This document shows, piece by piece, positions 1 to 9,793 of a stretch of DNA of 64,000 nt (positions are counted from its first letter, which is position 1; each line of letters begins with the position of its first letter). The notes under the pieces were generated by a model. The model was not told the origin of the DNA. It saw only the letters and a program-made list of their open reading frames with translations, and ran no database searches. Position numbers and translations under genes: made by a program. Origin of the DNA: Calditrichota bacterium (GTDB taxonomy: Bacteria; Zhuqueibacterota; Zhuqueibacteria; Zhuqueibacterales; Geothermadaptataceae); contig QQUE01000002.1 of assembly GCA_008501765.1 (NCBI GenBank), positions 990,336 through 1,054,335 on the forward strand, given 5' to 3'.

Positions 1-1146
1 TTCCGGTTTCGCCTCTTCTCCGCTTGCATCCGTATTGTCAAACTCGGCGTCCAGGGCATCGAAAAAGTCTTGTCCTTCAGCTTCACCCTCTTTTGCCTGG
101 GAAATGAATTCCAATTCACTGTCGTCCATTGGTTTTAAGTTTTCAAGTGCGGCATTTTCTGGTGATTCAATTTTGTTAAATTCAATTGTTTCATCACCGG
201 ATGGTAGCGGCAAATCTGCGGATTGATCCGTTTGCGACGCATCCGTATTGAGCTCAACAGCATGGTCCGGCTCCACCTCAGGTGCATCCGGATCGTAGGG
301 TTTAACCTGAATGCCATCCAAAACATCCACCTCTGGAATAGCCTTGGATTCTGGCTTATCTGGTTCATTTTCGAGCACATCGTTTTCTTCGATATCATTT
401 TCTTCAGCAGCTATATTGTCCTTTTGGGCTTCTTCGGGCGTACTATCTTCGAAAATGTCATCCAGAATCGAAGTTACACCTTCCGGCGATGAATCGGAGA
501 TTTCAATTTTTTCGATTTCTTGCATCGATTTTGGGGGATCGTCGGCGAATAAATCATCATCGATATTTATTGAAGTTGTCTCGATCGGCTGTGCATCCGG
601 GGTCTCACCAATCACAGATTCGGCCATTTCAGATTCTTCAAACGAGGTGATATCCGGCTGGAATCCCGGAGATTCCTCGGCGATTGGTTTTGGCAGGGAC
701 CCTTCAGCAGGCGAAACAACCATTTGTTCGCTCGCTACATCCCGCTTGATCGTTTCCAGTGTTTGACGGATGGTATTGTCATGCGGATCGATTTTGAGAA
801 TTTCGGCATAACTTTTTTCACATGCTTCCGACCAGCCTGCTTCTTTCATTAAATCACCGGTAAATTTATGGGCAGCAATATATTTTGGTTCAAATAAAAG
901 AACGCGCTTGAATTCCTTTTCAGCTAAATCAAACATCTTTTTTTGTAAATAACATTTGCCCAGCACCATGTGGCCGGTTACATAGTAAGGATGTTTTCGG
1001 ATGCCTTCTTCGCTAATCCGGATCGCTTCATCAACTTTACCGCGCACGAGCAGTGCTTCCGCAACCCGGGCGAATACAACAGAGTCCGGATTTTGCTGAA
1101 GTTTACTCTTTAGGTTATCAAATTTATTATCATTCTGTTCTGTCAT
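1..1146 (-). CDS. TPR-repeat protein with long acidic tail, partial (C-terminus beyond window)
   Basis: An open reading frame runs on the minus strand from an ATG at 1146 to the window edge without a stop, so 382 codons are visible and the C-terminus is missing. Residues of about 20-135 form TPR-like helical pairs (for example ALLVRGKVDEAIRISEEG and LGKCYLQKKMFDLAEKEF). The rest is low complexity and rich in Asp, Glu, Ser and Pro, so probably disordered. There is no signal peptide, so a cytoplasmic scaffold role is likely. The family is too general for a precise function. It lies 235 bp downstream of lptE on the same strand and may have its own promoter. Confidence 0.75.
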   Translation of the reverse strand, partial: MTEQNDNKFDNLKSKLQQNPDSVVFARVAEALLVRGKVDEAIRISEEGIRKHPYYVTGHMVLGKCYLQKKMFDLAEKEFKRVLLFEPKYIAAHKFTGDLMKEAGWSEACEKSYAEILKIDPHDNTIRQTLETIKRDVASEQMVVSPAEGSLPKPIAEESPGFQPDITSFEESEMAESVIGETPDAQPIETTSINIDDDLFADDPPKSMQEIEKIEISDSSPEGVTSILDDIFEDSTPEEAQKDNIAAEENDIEENDVLENEPDKPESKAIPEVDVLDGIQVKPYDPDAPEVEPDHAVELNTDASQTDQSADLPLPSGDETIEFNKIESPENAALENLKPMDDSELEFISQAKEGEAEGQDFFDALDAEFDNTDASGEEAKPE

Positions 1147-1381
1147 TGGTGCGCCTCCTGCAACTTAAAAAAGTAGATGCCGATGAAAAGTAATTTTTTA
1201 CACATAAATTCCTGCACTCAAGTCTCATGGCATCATTTAAATATAAAAAGAATATTTTTTTTGTGATATTCCTGTCTAAATTAAGTAGAATATCAACTTA
1301 AAGTAAGAATAAAATGAATTCGTTTAGAAAATTTAATTTTGAATCACGATATGATATGTGAATAGTGCGATATCCCGTATT

Positions 1382-1894
1382 TTACCAACCGGAAATTGAG
1401 CGGTTCAGTACCTCATTTGTGATTTTTGTAATCGCTTCCGCGATGGCATCCTCTCTGGTTGTGTTGCTTGTGCTGCCACCAGATGGGGCATAGGTCCCGA
1501 CCTCACTCAACCTGCCCTCCCAGACCAGCTTGCGTTTCTGCAGGTCTTCAAATTTCACCTGCACCGAAATTGTCACCCGGATTTCATCGACAGTTTCGGC
1601 ACGGTCAAAGGCACCGGCACCATCTTTCACCGAAACTATCCGTCCGGTAATCATCGAATCTGCATTGCGCCGTTCAGCGATCTTCAGGGTATTGTCACTG
1701 GTGAACGCTTCAATGAGCGCGTTGGTCAAGTCATCTTTTACACCAAATTCCGCTGTGTCGTCTTGAAACGTAGGAATGGCCACAGTTTTCAGGTGCGGCA
1801 AAGCCGAACCGGAAAAACTGTAGTATGCGCATCCAGTACAGCACATCAGGTAAAATCCGGAAAGAAGTAAAAATATTTTAAAATGGGAGGCCAT
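1382..1894 (-). CDS. lptE: LptE-like LPS-assembly lipoprotein
   Basis: This is a 170-residue protein read from the ATG at 1894. A longer frame to 1984 exists, but its first 30 residues are antisense-like and the signal peptide begins exactly at this ATG. The N-terminus (MASHFKIFLLLSG...) is a hydrophobic signal ending in a lipobox CTGC with the modified Cys at about residue 22, followed by AYYSFSGSALPHLKTVAIP, which is typical of LptE in the FCB group. In that family LptE is an outer-membrane lipoprotein that plugs LptD and helps insert lipopolysaccharide. The start codon lies inside the end of the upstream sigma-54 activator gene, which implies coupled translation. The remainder is predicted alpha/beta with a conserved E-A-I-T-K C-terminal helix. 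Confidence 0.8.
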   Translation of the reverse strand: MASHFKIFLLLSGFYLMCCTGCAYYSFSGSALPHLKTVAIPTFQDDTAEFGVKDDLTNALIEAFTSDNTLKIAERRNADSMITGRIVSVKDGAGAFDRAETVDEIRVTISVQVKFEDLQKRKLVWEGRLSEVGTYAPSGGSTSNTTREDAIAEAITKITNEVLNRSISGW

Positions 1895-3059
1895 ATTCTT
1901 TGATTTTTCTGTACAAAGTTCGTTCGCTGATCGCGAGCAGAACAGCGGCTTTGCGTTTATTGCCACCGGTTTTTTCGAGGGCACGATAAATTAACTCATG
2001 CTCCATTTGATTCACGGTTGGGAAAACATCTTCAGTCTCTTCCTCAATGCGCCCAAAATCATTGGCAACGAAATCCATTTGATCTTTTTCAATATTATTT
2101 AATCCCGGCATCAACCGCCGATTCGGCATAATATATTTGCCGAGTACAGCCTCGCGGAGTTGTGCAATTTCATTTTTTATCTCAAACAAGGCGCGATAAA
2201 GAAATTCTCTTTCGAGTTCTTCATTGGATCTGTTGATGTGTACCGGCAACTGGGTATTCATTCGGACATCGGAAACCGGCAATCGTGCGCGCACTGCTGC
2301 GCTGCCAATTGTCATGCCTTTTTCCATAACAATGATGCTTTCAACAAAATTCTTGAGCTCACGAATATTGCCGGGCCAACCGTAATTGATCAGAATATCG
2401 ATGGCCTCGTCGGTGAAACCACCGTATTCGATGCGGTTTTGATTACAAAATTCTGTGGCAAAATGATGAATCAGCAGCGGAACATCTTCTTTGCGCTCAC
2501 GCAACGATGGTACTTTTACATTGACAGCGTTGAGGCGGTAATACAAATCTTCGCGAAACCGGCCGGCGTGTACATCTTCCAGCAAGTCGCGGTTGGTTGC
2601 AGCAATAATTCGTACATTTATGCTTTTTGATGCACTGCCGCCAACACGCAGTATTTCGCGATTTTCCAGAACCCGGAGCAGTCGAACCTGCGTTTCCAAA
2701 GGCATTTCACCAATTTCATCAAGAAAAATGGTGCCGCCCTCTGCGATTTCAAAATAACCTTTGCGCTGCCCAATGGCCCCGGTAAACGAGCCTTTTTCAT
2801 GACCGAACAGCTCTGATTCCATAATTCCTTCGGGAATAGCGCCGGCGTTGACAACCACAAATGGACCTTCTTTGCGGTCACTTAAAGCGTGAATTGCCTT
2901 GGCAACAAGTTCCTTGCCCGTACCGCTTTCTCCATTTATGAGAACCAGAATGTTTGTTGAGGCGACTTGTTCTATGGTACGCAGGATTTGGTCAAGCGCG
3001 GGCGAACTTCCTATAAAACCAAGGTTTTGTCTGATTTTTAAGAATTGATTGTTACTCAT
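1878..3059 (-). CDS. Sigma-54-dependent transcriptional activator without receiver domain
   Basis: The 393-residue protein starts almost directly with the AAA+ domain: Walker A GESGTGKE at residues 43-50, the sigma-54 contact loop GSFTGA at 90-95 (Ser in place of the usual Ala), and Walker B IFLDEI at 111-116. A Fis-type helix-turn-helix (NKRKAAVLLAISERTLYRKI) ends the protein. There is no N-terminal receiver, PAS or GAF domain, as in PspF. Such proteins hydrolyse ATP to open sigma-54 promoter complexes and are usually controlled by a separate partner or by expression level. The stop overlaps lptE by 17 bp, so an envelope-stress role is plausible but inferred. About 70 residues between AAA+ and the HTH form a linker. 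Confidence 0.92.
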   Translation of the reverse strand: MSNNQFLKIRQNLGFIGSSPALDQILRTIEQVASTNILVLINGESGTGKELVAKAIHALSDRKEGPFVVVNAGAIPEGIMESELFGHEKGSFTGAIGQRKGYFEIAEGGTIFLDEIGEMPLETQVRLLRVLENREILRVGGSASKSINVRIIAATNRDLLEDVHAGRFREDLYYRLNAVNVKVPSLRERKEDVPLLIHHFATEFCNQNRIEYGGFTDEAIDILINYGWPGNIRELKNFVESIIVMEKGMTIGSAAVRARLPVSDVRMNTQLPVHINRSNEELEREFLYRALFEIKNEIAQLREAVLGKYIMPNRRLMPGLNNIEKDQMDFVANDFGRIEEETEDVFPTVNQMEHELIYRALEKTGGNKRKAAVLLAISERTLYRKIKEYGLPF

Positions 3060-3095
3060 AGCACTCGCGCGTATTTGGTTAAATACAATAACAGT

Positions 3096-4016
3096 TTAGT
3101 TTTTATTTTGAAAAAATTTAATTGTTTCATTGATACCAGTTTTCAGGTCAACTTGCGGTTCCCATCCTAAAATTTCTTTTGTTTTGGCAAAAGAGAGGAC
3201 GCTCCGCACTTGTTCCCCGGTTTTAGCCGGTGCGTGTTTTTCTAATTTTTGCGTGCCAATGCCGGAGTTTAATTCATGAAATATAGTGTTAATATCTGTC
3301 TCAATTCCTGTACCCACATTCAGATAGAAATTATCATTGTGCTCCAAAGCCCGCAAATTGGCCTGAACCACATCGCTGACATAAACAAAATCGCGGGTTT
3401 GCTTTCCATCGCCATTTATGATGGGTTGTTTATCGGCCAGGAGCAATTTGCAAAAAATAGCAACGACGCCTGCCTCCCCATGGGGATTTTGTCGTGGCCC
3501 GTAAACATTTGCATAACGCAGTAATGCGTAGGACATCCCGTAACTCTGTGAAAAATAATTAATATAACGCTCACATGCCAGTTTTGTTATTCCATACGGT
3601 GAATCCGGCCATTGCGGGTGTTCCTCGGTAGCCGGAAATTCTGACTGTTCGCCATAACTTGCACCTCCGGTGCTGGCAAACTGAAATCTTTTGACTCCGG
3701 ATTCAGCACACGCCCGCAGCAAGTTAATAGTTCCCATAATATTTGTATCCGCATCGAAGCGCGGATCTTCTACAGATTTTCGCACATCCATTTGTGCAGC
3801 CTGATGGATAACGGCGTCAAATTTTTCCTGTTTTAATAAATCTCCCAGTTCTTCGCTGCGGATATCAAGCTGAAAAAATTTTGCATCCGGGTTGATATTG
3901 TCTTTTTGACCCGTAATCATACTATCAACTATGGCGACATCATGTCCTTTTTCGAGCAACGCATCGACGATGTGTGACCCGATAAATCCGGCTCCTCCGG
4001 TTACCAATGTTTTCAT
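3096..4016 (-). CDS. NAD-dependent sugar epimerase/dehydratase (UDP-glucose 4-epimerase-like)
   Basis: This is a 306-residue extended short-chain dehydrogenase. The NAD-binding GGAGFIGSH motif is at residues 7-15, and the catalytic Tyr-x3-Lys is YGITK with Tyr141 and Lys145. A Ser/Thr (FASTGG) near 115 completes the triad, and the sugar-binding part contains RYANVYGPRQNP. These are the marks of GalE-type nucleotide-sugar 4-epimerases or related dehydratases. The likely substrate is a UDP- or dTDP-hexose, and the sequence does not decide which. It is 36 bp upstream of the sigma-54 activator and 47 bp downstream of purD on the same strand. Length is normal for the family. Confidence 0.88.
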   Translation of the reverse strand: MKTLVTGGAGFIGSHIVDALLEKGHDVAIVDSMITGQKDNINPDAKFFQLDIRSEELGDLLKQEKFDAVIHQAAQMDVRKSVEDPRFDADTNIMGTINLLRACAESGVKRFQFASTGGASYGEQSEFPATEEHPQWPDSPYGITKLACERYINYFSQSYGMSYALLRYANVYGPRQNPHGEAGVVAIFCKLLLADKQPIINGDGKQTRDFVYVSDVVQANLRALEHNDNFYLNVGTGIETDINTIFHELNSGIGTQKLEKHAPAKTGEQVRSVLSFAKTKEILGWEPQVDLKTGINETIKFFQNKN

Positions 4017-4063
4017 TTTTCAAAGACTCCTGGTTGTTGTGCATGTTGCAGTTTTAAAGGTGC

Positions 4064-5338
4064 TTACAAATACTTTAAGGCTTTTTCTCCGATGTCATTT
4101 CGGAAATAGGCTCCGTCAAAATGAATATTCTTAACAGCATCGTAAGCCAACTTTCGGCTATTTTGAAAATCATCGCTTACTGCGGTCACCGCAAGAACGC
4201 GGCCGCCGGAAGTGACAAGTTCGTTCTTATCATTTCGGCTTGTTCCGCTATGAAATACAATAATATCACTATTAAATTGTATTTCGTGACCTGTTATCGA
4301 TTTTCCCGTTTCATAACTTCCGGGATATCCACCGGATGCCATAACAACACATACAGCCGATTTATTCGTACTTTTTGCTCGACGTTCATCAATTTTTCCT
4401 AGCGCGCCATTGAGCATAATTTCTGCCAAATCTCCGTCCAGCAGCGGCAGAATCACTTGTGCTTCCGGGTCTCCAAATCGACAATTGTACTCCAGGACTT
4501 TGGCCTTGCCATTATCGATCATCAATCCGATAAAAAGCACCCCTTTATAGGGTATCCCTTCTCGCATCATCCCATCAAGTGTGGGTTCAATAACTTGCTT
4601 CTTCACATTTTCAAGAAGCGTTTCTGTAACTAAGGGAGCTGGGGCGTAGGCTCCCATTCCACCGGTATTTGGGCCTTTGTCTCCATCAAATATAGCTTTG
4701 TGATCTTGTGCCGGTTGCAGTAAAATGTAATTTTTGCCGTCACATAAAGCGAAAATGGATGCTTCTTCGCCGGTGAGAAAATCTTCAACCAGCACTTTGG
4801 CACCGGCTTCCCCGAACTCCTGATCTTTCATGCACCGCCGCAGTGCAGTTTCAGCTTCGGGGATATTATTTACAATAATTGCGCCTTTGCCGGCCGCGAG
4901 ACCATCGGCTTTGACAACACAGGGATAGGTCGCTGTTTTAACGTGTGATAGCGCTTGTGAAAAATCAGTAAAAACCCGGCATTTGGCTGTGGGAATGTTG
5001 TACTTTTCCATGAAATATTTTGAAAATGCTTTGGAGCCTTCCAGAGCAGACGCTTTTTGTGAGGGGCCAAAAATTACCAGATTCTTTTCTTCGAATGCGT
5101 CGACGATCCCGGCTACGAGCGGGGCTTCCGGTCCGGGAATTGTGAGATTAATTTCAGATTTTAAGGCAAAATTAAGTAAGCCATCGATATTATCAACAGG
5201 GATTGGGATGCAAGTTGCAACTTCAGCAATACCCGGGTTACCGGGTGCACAATAGATGTTTTTAACACTTTTGCTTTGGCTCAATTTCCATGCGATCGCA
5301 TGTTCGCGAGCGCCATTTCCAATTATAAGAATATTCAT
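4064..5338 (-). CDS. purD: Phosphoribosylamine-glycine ligase (GAR synthetase)
   Basis: This 424-residue enzyme catalyses the second step of de novo purine synthesis, joining phosphoribosylamine and glycine with ATP. The N-terminal domain begins MNILIIGNGAREHAIAWKL, the family signature. The ATP-grasp region contains VVKADGLAAGKGA near residue 140 and the metal/phosphate site EYNCRFGDPEAQ near 290. Length matches bacterial PurD and no key motif is missing. It heads a minus-strand series with the epimerase and sigma-54 activator, but has no other pur gene beside it. A long inverted repeat lies upstream, between it and uvrB. Confidence 0.97.
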   Translation of the reverse strand: MNILIIGNGAREHAIAWKLSQSKSVKNIYCAPGNPGIAEVATCIPIPVDNIDGLLNFALKSEINLTIPGPEAPLVAGIVDAFEEKNLVIFGPSQKASALEGSKAFSKYFMEKYNIPTAKCRVFTDFSQALSHVKTATYPCVVKADGLAAGKGAIIVNNIPEAETALRRCMKDQEFGEAGAKVLVEDFLTGEEASIFALCDGKNYILLQPAQDHKAIFDGDKGPNTGGMGAYAPAPLVTETLLENVKKQVIEPTLDGMMREGIPYKGVLFIGLMIDNGKAKVLEYNCRFGDPEAQVILPLLDGDLAEIMLNGALGKIDERRAKSTNKSAVCVVMASGGYPGSYETGKSITGHEIQFNSDIIVFHSGTSRNDKNELVTSGGRVLAVTAVSDDFQNSRKLAYDAVKNIHFDGAYFRNDIGEKALKYL

Positions 5339-5681
5339 TTTTAAATTTTATGAGTAAAGGGTTTTCACAGGATATTAAATGACAACCAAAGTTGTGGGGT
5401 TGATATCAATTTTTTGATTAGGACCTTAGCTCCGTTGATTAAACTTTAAGATTCTGATTATTAACGTTTTATGCATTTTCTTTTTTGCTTGATCAAAAAA
5501 GAAACAAAAAAATCAAGGCTGACGAAAAATCGGCTAAAATTTTGGACAATTTCCTGAATCATTTTGAACTCGCTTCGCTCAAACAAAAAAATGATTCTTA
5601 ACGGAAATTATCCAAAATTTCTTAACGCCATTTTTCGAAGGCCACTTTTTAGAAAAAATGCGGAGCTAAAGGCACAATCAA
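5339..5681. other. Gene-free stretch between purD and uvrB
   Basis: No convincing coding region is seen. The stretch is AT-rich and dominated by a long imperfect inverted repeat (described separately). The remaining part next to purD is presumably its leader. I found no clear riboswitch structure. Confidence 0.6.
5516..5643. repeat. Long imperfect inverted repeat (foldback element)
   Basis: Two near-complementary arms are visible. Positions 5537-5554 pair with 5603-5620 (18 bp, one mismatch), and 5556-5565 pair perfectly with 5588-5597. Outer segments 5516-5535 and 5622-5643 pair less well around a shared CGAAAAAT/ATTTTTCG core. The loop holds the short sequence ctcgcttcgctc. The whole would form one long hairpin of roughly 130 nt on either strand. 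It lies between two divergent-to-tail housekeeping genes and carries no T-tract that would make it an ordinary terminator. It resembles dispersed intergenic repeats seen in FCB-group genomes, but that likeness is from memory. Confidence 0.7.
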
Positions 5682-7730
5682 TCAATTTTTATAATTTGTG
5701 TAATTTGATTTTCCGCCCCGTTTTTTATTTGTGCGCAATCTTTTAATTTCATCGCGCAGGAGTGCAGCTTTCTCAAAATCCATACTTTCTGAGGCAGCCA
5801 ACATTTGTCGATCGAGCATATCGAGCTTTTCCTCGCGTTCAAATGGCGTCATTTTGTGCCACACTGAATCTGAAATTTCCATCTCGTTGTCCTGAGATGA
5901 ATCAGTATATTTTTCGGAACGCACATCAGCGACACGTGTTGCCTGCAGCACTTCCTCAGCGGATTTATAAATGGTTTTTGGTGTGAGCCCCATTTTCTCG
6001 TTGTATTTTTGCTGAATGTCGCGTCTTCGCGCTGTTTCGTCGATAACACCTTGCATGGATTTGGTGATTTTATCCGCATAAAAAATGACTTTGCCTTCAG
6101 CGTTTCTGGCAGCACGACCGGCAATCTGTAGCAAACTTCTCTCACTCCGTAAAAAACCCTCTTTGTCGGCATCGAGGATGGCGACAAGCCCGACTTCCGG
6201 CAAATCAAGACCTTCGCGCAGCAGATTAATTCCAACCAACACATCGAACTCGGCCAACCGCAAATCACGCAAAATTTCAACGCGGTCAAGGGCATCAATT
6301 TCAGAGTGCAAATAGCGAACACGAATATCCATTTCGGCCAGATAATCGGTGAGATCTTCCGACATGCGTTTGGTCAAAGTAGTAACCAGGATGCGTTGTT
6401 TTTTTTCAACGCGTTTTCTAATCTCAGCAATTAAATCATCAATTTGATTTTTTACCGGCCGCACATCAATTTCCGGATCGAGTAAACCGGTTGGCCGAAT
6501 CACCTGCTCAACGATGACACCGTTGGTATTTTCCAATTCTGTATCAGCCGGCGTGGCAGAGATATAAATCGATTGCGGAACTAATTCATCAAATTCCTCA
6601 TAGCGTAAGGGCCGGTTATCCAGTGCGCAGGGCAGGCGAAATCCGTGCTCAACGAGCGATTCTTTGCGCGATCTATCACCCTTGTACATGCCTCGAATCT
6701 GTGGAATTGTGACATGTGATTCATCAATTAAACACAAGAAATCTTTCGGAAAATAGTCGAGCAAGGTCAGCGGGCGTTCGCCTGGCTGGCGGCCGGTCAG
6801 CATGCGAGAATAATTCTCAACCCCGCTGCAATATCCAAGTTCTTCCAGCATTTCTATATCATAGCGCGCCCGCATTTCCAGTCGCTGGGCTTCGAGCAGT
6901 TTTCCTTTTTGTTTAAAAAATTCCAGCCGTTCTGCCAGCTCATCTTTAATTTCAACGATGGCTGTTTTAAGCTTGGATTCGGAAGTGACAAAATGTTTTG
7001 CCGGAAAGATGGCTACCAGCGGTAGCGTTTCGAAGAGTTCAGCAGTGACAGGATTTATCCGGCTGATATTTTCAATCTCATTACCAAACATCTCGATACG
7101 AATTGCTTCGCGTTCGTAAGCCGGCATCACTTCGATCACATCGCCGCGAACGCGAAAAGTGCCGCGGTCAAATTCATAATCATTGCGCGTATAATGAATA
7201 TTTACAAGGTGTTCGAGAATAAGATTGCGATCGATAAATTGGCCTTTTTCCAATGTGTAGAGCTGATCTTTGTATTCTTGCGGATCCCCAAGACCATAAA
7301 TACAGGAGACGGAGGCAACGATTATGACATCATTGCGTGTCAGCAGGGCGCTGGTGGCTTTCAGCCGCAGTCGGTCAATTTCGTCGTTGATCGAGGTATC
7401 TTTTTCGATGTAAGTATCCGTTGAAGCGATGTAAGCTTCGGGTTGATAATAATCATAATAACTGATAAAATATTCGACTGCATTGTGGGGGAAATAACTT
7501 TTGAATTCGCTGTAAAGTTGGGCTGCCAGGGTTTTATTGTGGGAAAAAACCAGCGTCGGTTTATTAATCTTTTCGATTACATTGGCGGCCGTAAAAGTTT
7601 TTCCACTGCCTGTAACACCAAGTAAAGTCTGGTATTTATCCCCTCGTAACACTCCGGATGTCAGTTCACGAATCGCCTGCGGCTGATCGCCAGTCGGGGC
7701 GTATTCAGAAACGAGTTTAAATTTATGCAT
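5682..7730 (-). CDS. uvrB: UvrABC excinuclease subunit B
   Basis: This is a 682-residue DNA-repair helicase-like protein that verifies damage handed over by UvrA and recruits UvrC. Walker A GVTGSGKT is at residues 38-45, and the damage-probing beta-hairpin region [13 protein letters not shown] is near 88-100. The helicase motifs include LIDESHVT and the motif VI region QIAGRAARN. The C-terminal UVR domain ([20 protein letters not shown]) binds UvrC. Length and order match the family and nothing is missing. Transcription would start in the 7731-7911 gap, away from the foldase gene. Confidence 0.98.
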   Translation of the reverse strand: MHKFKLVSEYAPTGDQPQAIRELTSGVLRGDKYQTLLGVTGSGKTFTAANVIEKINKPTLVFSHNKTLAAQLYSEFKSYFPHNAVEYFISYYDYYQPEAYIASTDTYIEKDTSINDEIDRLRLKATSALLTRNDVIIVASVSCIYGLGDPQEYKDQLYTLEKGQFIDRNLILEHLVNIHYTRNDYEFDRGTFRVRGDVIEVMPAYEREAIRIEMFGNEIENISRINPVTAELFETLPLVAIFPAKHFVTSESKLKTAIVEIKDELAERLEFFKQKGKLLEAQRLEMRARYDIEMLEELGYCSGVENYSRMLTGRQPGERPLTLLDYFPKDFLCLIDESHVTIPQIRGMYKGDRSRKESLVEHGFRLPCALDNRPLRYEEFDELVPQSIYISATPADTELENTNGVIVEQVIRPTGLLDPEIDVRPVKNQIDDLIAEIRKRVEKKQRILVTTLTKRMSEDLTDYLAEMDIRVRYLHSEIDALDRVEILRDLRLAEFDVLVGINLLREGLDLPEVGLVAILDADKEGFLRSERSLLQIAGRAARNAEGKVIFYADKITKSMQGVIDETARRRDIQQKYNEKMGLTPKTIYKSAEEVLQATRVADVRSEKYTDSSQDNEMEISDSVWHKMTPFEREEKLDMLDRQMLAASESMDFEKAALLRDEIKRLRTNKKRGGKSNYTNYKN

Positions 7731-7818
7731 AATTATATATTTCTCAATCTATTTAAGTTGAATGGTAAATATAGACTTCGCCTGCTAAAATGTCAAGCGT
7801 CAAATTGGTAAAAACCGC

Positions 7819-7847
7819 TTGCATTTTAGGTTCGCTGACGGTATATT
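7819..7847 (+). promoter_or_regulatory. Putative sigma-70-type promoter for the foldase gene
   Basis: A -35-like TTGCAT (7819-7824) and -10-like TATATT (7842-7847) are separated by 17 bp, about 80 bp before the start codon at 7927. This is a sequence match only. Confidence 0.4.
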
Positions 7848-7926
7848 TCCCAGCTATTGTACAAAGTGATTATCATATGAAAATTAACTATATTTTTAAA
7901 TCATCTGCGAATTGGGAGCTTTACCC

Positions 7927-9738
7927 ATGGCGTTAATGGAAAGAATGCGCGGTTTTACAAAAGTCGTGCTCTATGTTTTAGTTTTTGCTTTTGTTGGAAC
8001 AATTATTTTTGACTGGGGAATGAACATCACAGGTCTAAAATCAAATCCACGGGTAATCGGGATTGTAAACGGTGATGAAATTGATACGGCTTATTTTAAT
8101 AATGTTTTGCAGCAAGAGCTAACACGTTACTCACAGCAAACAGGTTCTTCGGTGCCGGAATCCCAACAAGATTATCTGATCGAACAGGTTTGGGAGCAAA
8201 TTGTTCGTGAAGTTATTTTAAATCAGGAAATAAAGAAAAGAAATTTAAATCCTTCGGCAAAAGAAATTGCCTACAATATGCGCAACAATCCGCCTCAATT
8301 TATACTCAATGATTCAAGTTTTGCCACCGACGGTCAATTTGATCATGCAAAATATAACCTGGCACTCCAGCGGGATAATTATAACGCAAATATTCAATAT
8401 TGGACACAAGTTGAAGAATATGTCCGCTACATGATTCCGCGGCAAAAATTGCAGGATAATCTTTCGGCGGGAATTTATGTGACGAACAGCGAAGTCAAAA
8501 GTGAATATTTGCAGCGAAATCAGGAGGCCACTGTGGAATATATCAGTGTTGCGCCTGCCCGTTTTAAAGATGCGGATATTGAGCTGACGGACGCTGAATT
8601 GTCGGATTATTATAACTCCCACAAAGAAGATTTTCAGGAAAAACTGAAACGGAAAATCGAGTTTGTTGTTTATTCAAGTCAAGCCACAAAAGCGGATTCG
8701 GCTGAAGTGGAAGCCGAGGTGCAGGACTTGCTTGAGCTGGCACAATCAGGCGCTGACTTTGCTGAACTGGCAATTTCCAATAGTGATGATAATTCGGCAG
8801 AACAAGGCGGCGACCTGGGATTTTTCAAACGTGAAGCCATGGTGAAGCCTTTTTCGGATGCCGCATTCGCAGCAAAAGTTGGAGAGATTGTTGGCCCGGT
8901 CAAATCACAATTTGGATTGCATATCATCAAAGTTGTCGATAAAAAACAGGAAGACGGTGTTGAACAGGTTCGCGCAAGTCACATTCTGCGTAAATATGAA
9001 GCATCGTCAAATACCGTTGAAGCCGCCCGTGACAGCGCCGCATTTCTTGCTACTATTGCTGAGGAAGATGGATGGGAAAGTGCGCTGCAGGAAGAGAAAG
9101 TCCAATCGCAAACCAGCACATTTTTTACTGAGGGCAGTGGTTTTATCCCGGGATTGGGAATTGAGCGCGCCATTTCGAAGTTTGTTTTCCAAAATAAAGT
9201 GGGTAGCGTCAGCAATTACTACACGACCAAACAAGGTTTTGCCGTCGTCAAAATAATTGATGAGCAGGCGCCGCGAACCAAGAAACAGGAAGAAGTTAAA
9301 GGTTTAATCGAAAATATCCTCAAGCAGGATAGACAATGGGATTTAGCGAAAGAATACGCAGAAAATCTTCGGAAAGAGATCGATGGTGGCGCTACTTTTG
9401 AATCGCTGGCAACCTCGGAAAAGCTCGAACATGAAAAGCCGGAAAAATTCAATCGTCAAAGTTATATTGCGAAAGTTGGCCGTGATCCGGTCTTTATTGG
9501 TACTGCATTTCGCTTAAAAGCGGGCGAATATAGTAAACCTGTAAAGGCATCCCGTGCTTACTACATTATCAAACTCAATCAAGTTACAGAATTTGCAGCC
9601 AATGATTTTGAGATCAAAAAAGAAATTATCCGGAAAGAATTGTTGCAACGCAAGCAACAAGAATCATTTAACCAGTGGTATGCTGCATTGAAAGATGACG
9701 CAGAAATTGTCGACAACCGGAAAGATTTCTTGCGCTAA
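7927..9738 (+). CDS. SurA/PpiD-like periplasmic peptidyl-prolyl isomerase, membrane-anchored
   Basis: This 603-residue protein starts at the ATG at 7927. A GGGAG ribosome site at 7914-7918 sits just upstream, which argues against the TTG start five codons earlier. An N-terminal transmembrane helix spans residues about 13-29, followed by a SurA-type helical chaperone domain. Two parvulin-like segments follow: a clear one (FAELAISNSDDNSAEQGGDL...GFFKREAM...FGLHIIKV) and a more divergent one starting at RASHILRKYEA. A third helical module closes the protein. The layout is that of PpiD, an inner-membrane foldase for outer-membrane proteins. It stands alone on the plus strand and is followed by a terminator. 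Confidence 0.85.
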   Translation: MALMERMRGFTKVVLYVLVFAFVGTIIFDWGMNITGLKSNPRVIGIVNGDEIDTAYFNNVLQQELTRYSQQTGSSVPESQQDYLIEQVWEQIVREVILNQEIKKRNLNPSAKEIAYNMRNNPPQFILNDSSFATDGQFDHAKYNLALQRDNYNANIQYWTQVEEYVRYMIPRQKLQDNLSAGIYVTNSEVKSEYLQRNQEATVEYISVAPARFKDADIELTDAELSDYYNSHKEDFQEKLKRKIEFVVYSSQATKADSAEVEAEVQDLLELAQSGADFAELAISNSDDNSAEQGGDLGFFKREAMVKPFSDAAFAAKVGEIVGPVKSQFGLHIIKVVDKKQEDGVEQVRASHILRKYEASSNTVEAARDSAAFLATIAEEDGWESALQEEKVQSQTSTFFTEGSGFIPGLGIERAISKFVFQNKVGSVSNYYTTKQGFAVVKIIDEQAPRTKKQEEVKGLIENILKQDRQWDLAKEYAENLRKEIDGGATFESLATSEKLEHEKPEKFNRQSYIAKVGRDPVFIGTAFRLKAGEYSKPVKASRAYYIIKLNQVTEFAANDFEIKKEIIRKELLQRKQQESFNQWYAALKDDAEIVDNRKDFLR

Positions 9739-9759
9739 ATTCTATTTTGACTTCGATTG

Positions 9760-9789
9760 CCTCGGCTTGTTTGATAGCCGGGGCTTTTT
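9760..9789 (+). terminator. Rho-independent terminator after the foldase gene
   Basis: An 8-bp stem (9760-9767 with 9776-9783, one G-T pair) is followed by a short T-run at 9785-9789. It lies between the converging foldase and HD-GYP genes and may serve mainly the plus strand. Confidence 0.7.
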
Positions 9790-9793
9790 CATT

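Noticed and set aside
35-766. Several plus-strand open frames at the left edge
   Set aside because: They are antisense to the TPR protein gene and reflect its low-complexity Ser/Glu/Asp codons.
1895-1984. Upstream extension of LptE by 30 residues
   Set aside because: It overlaps the activator gene and places a non-hydrophobic segment before the signal peptide.
5339-5515. Purine riboswitch before purD
   Set aside because: No three-helix junction or conserved core could be seen in the minus-strand leader.
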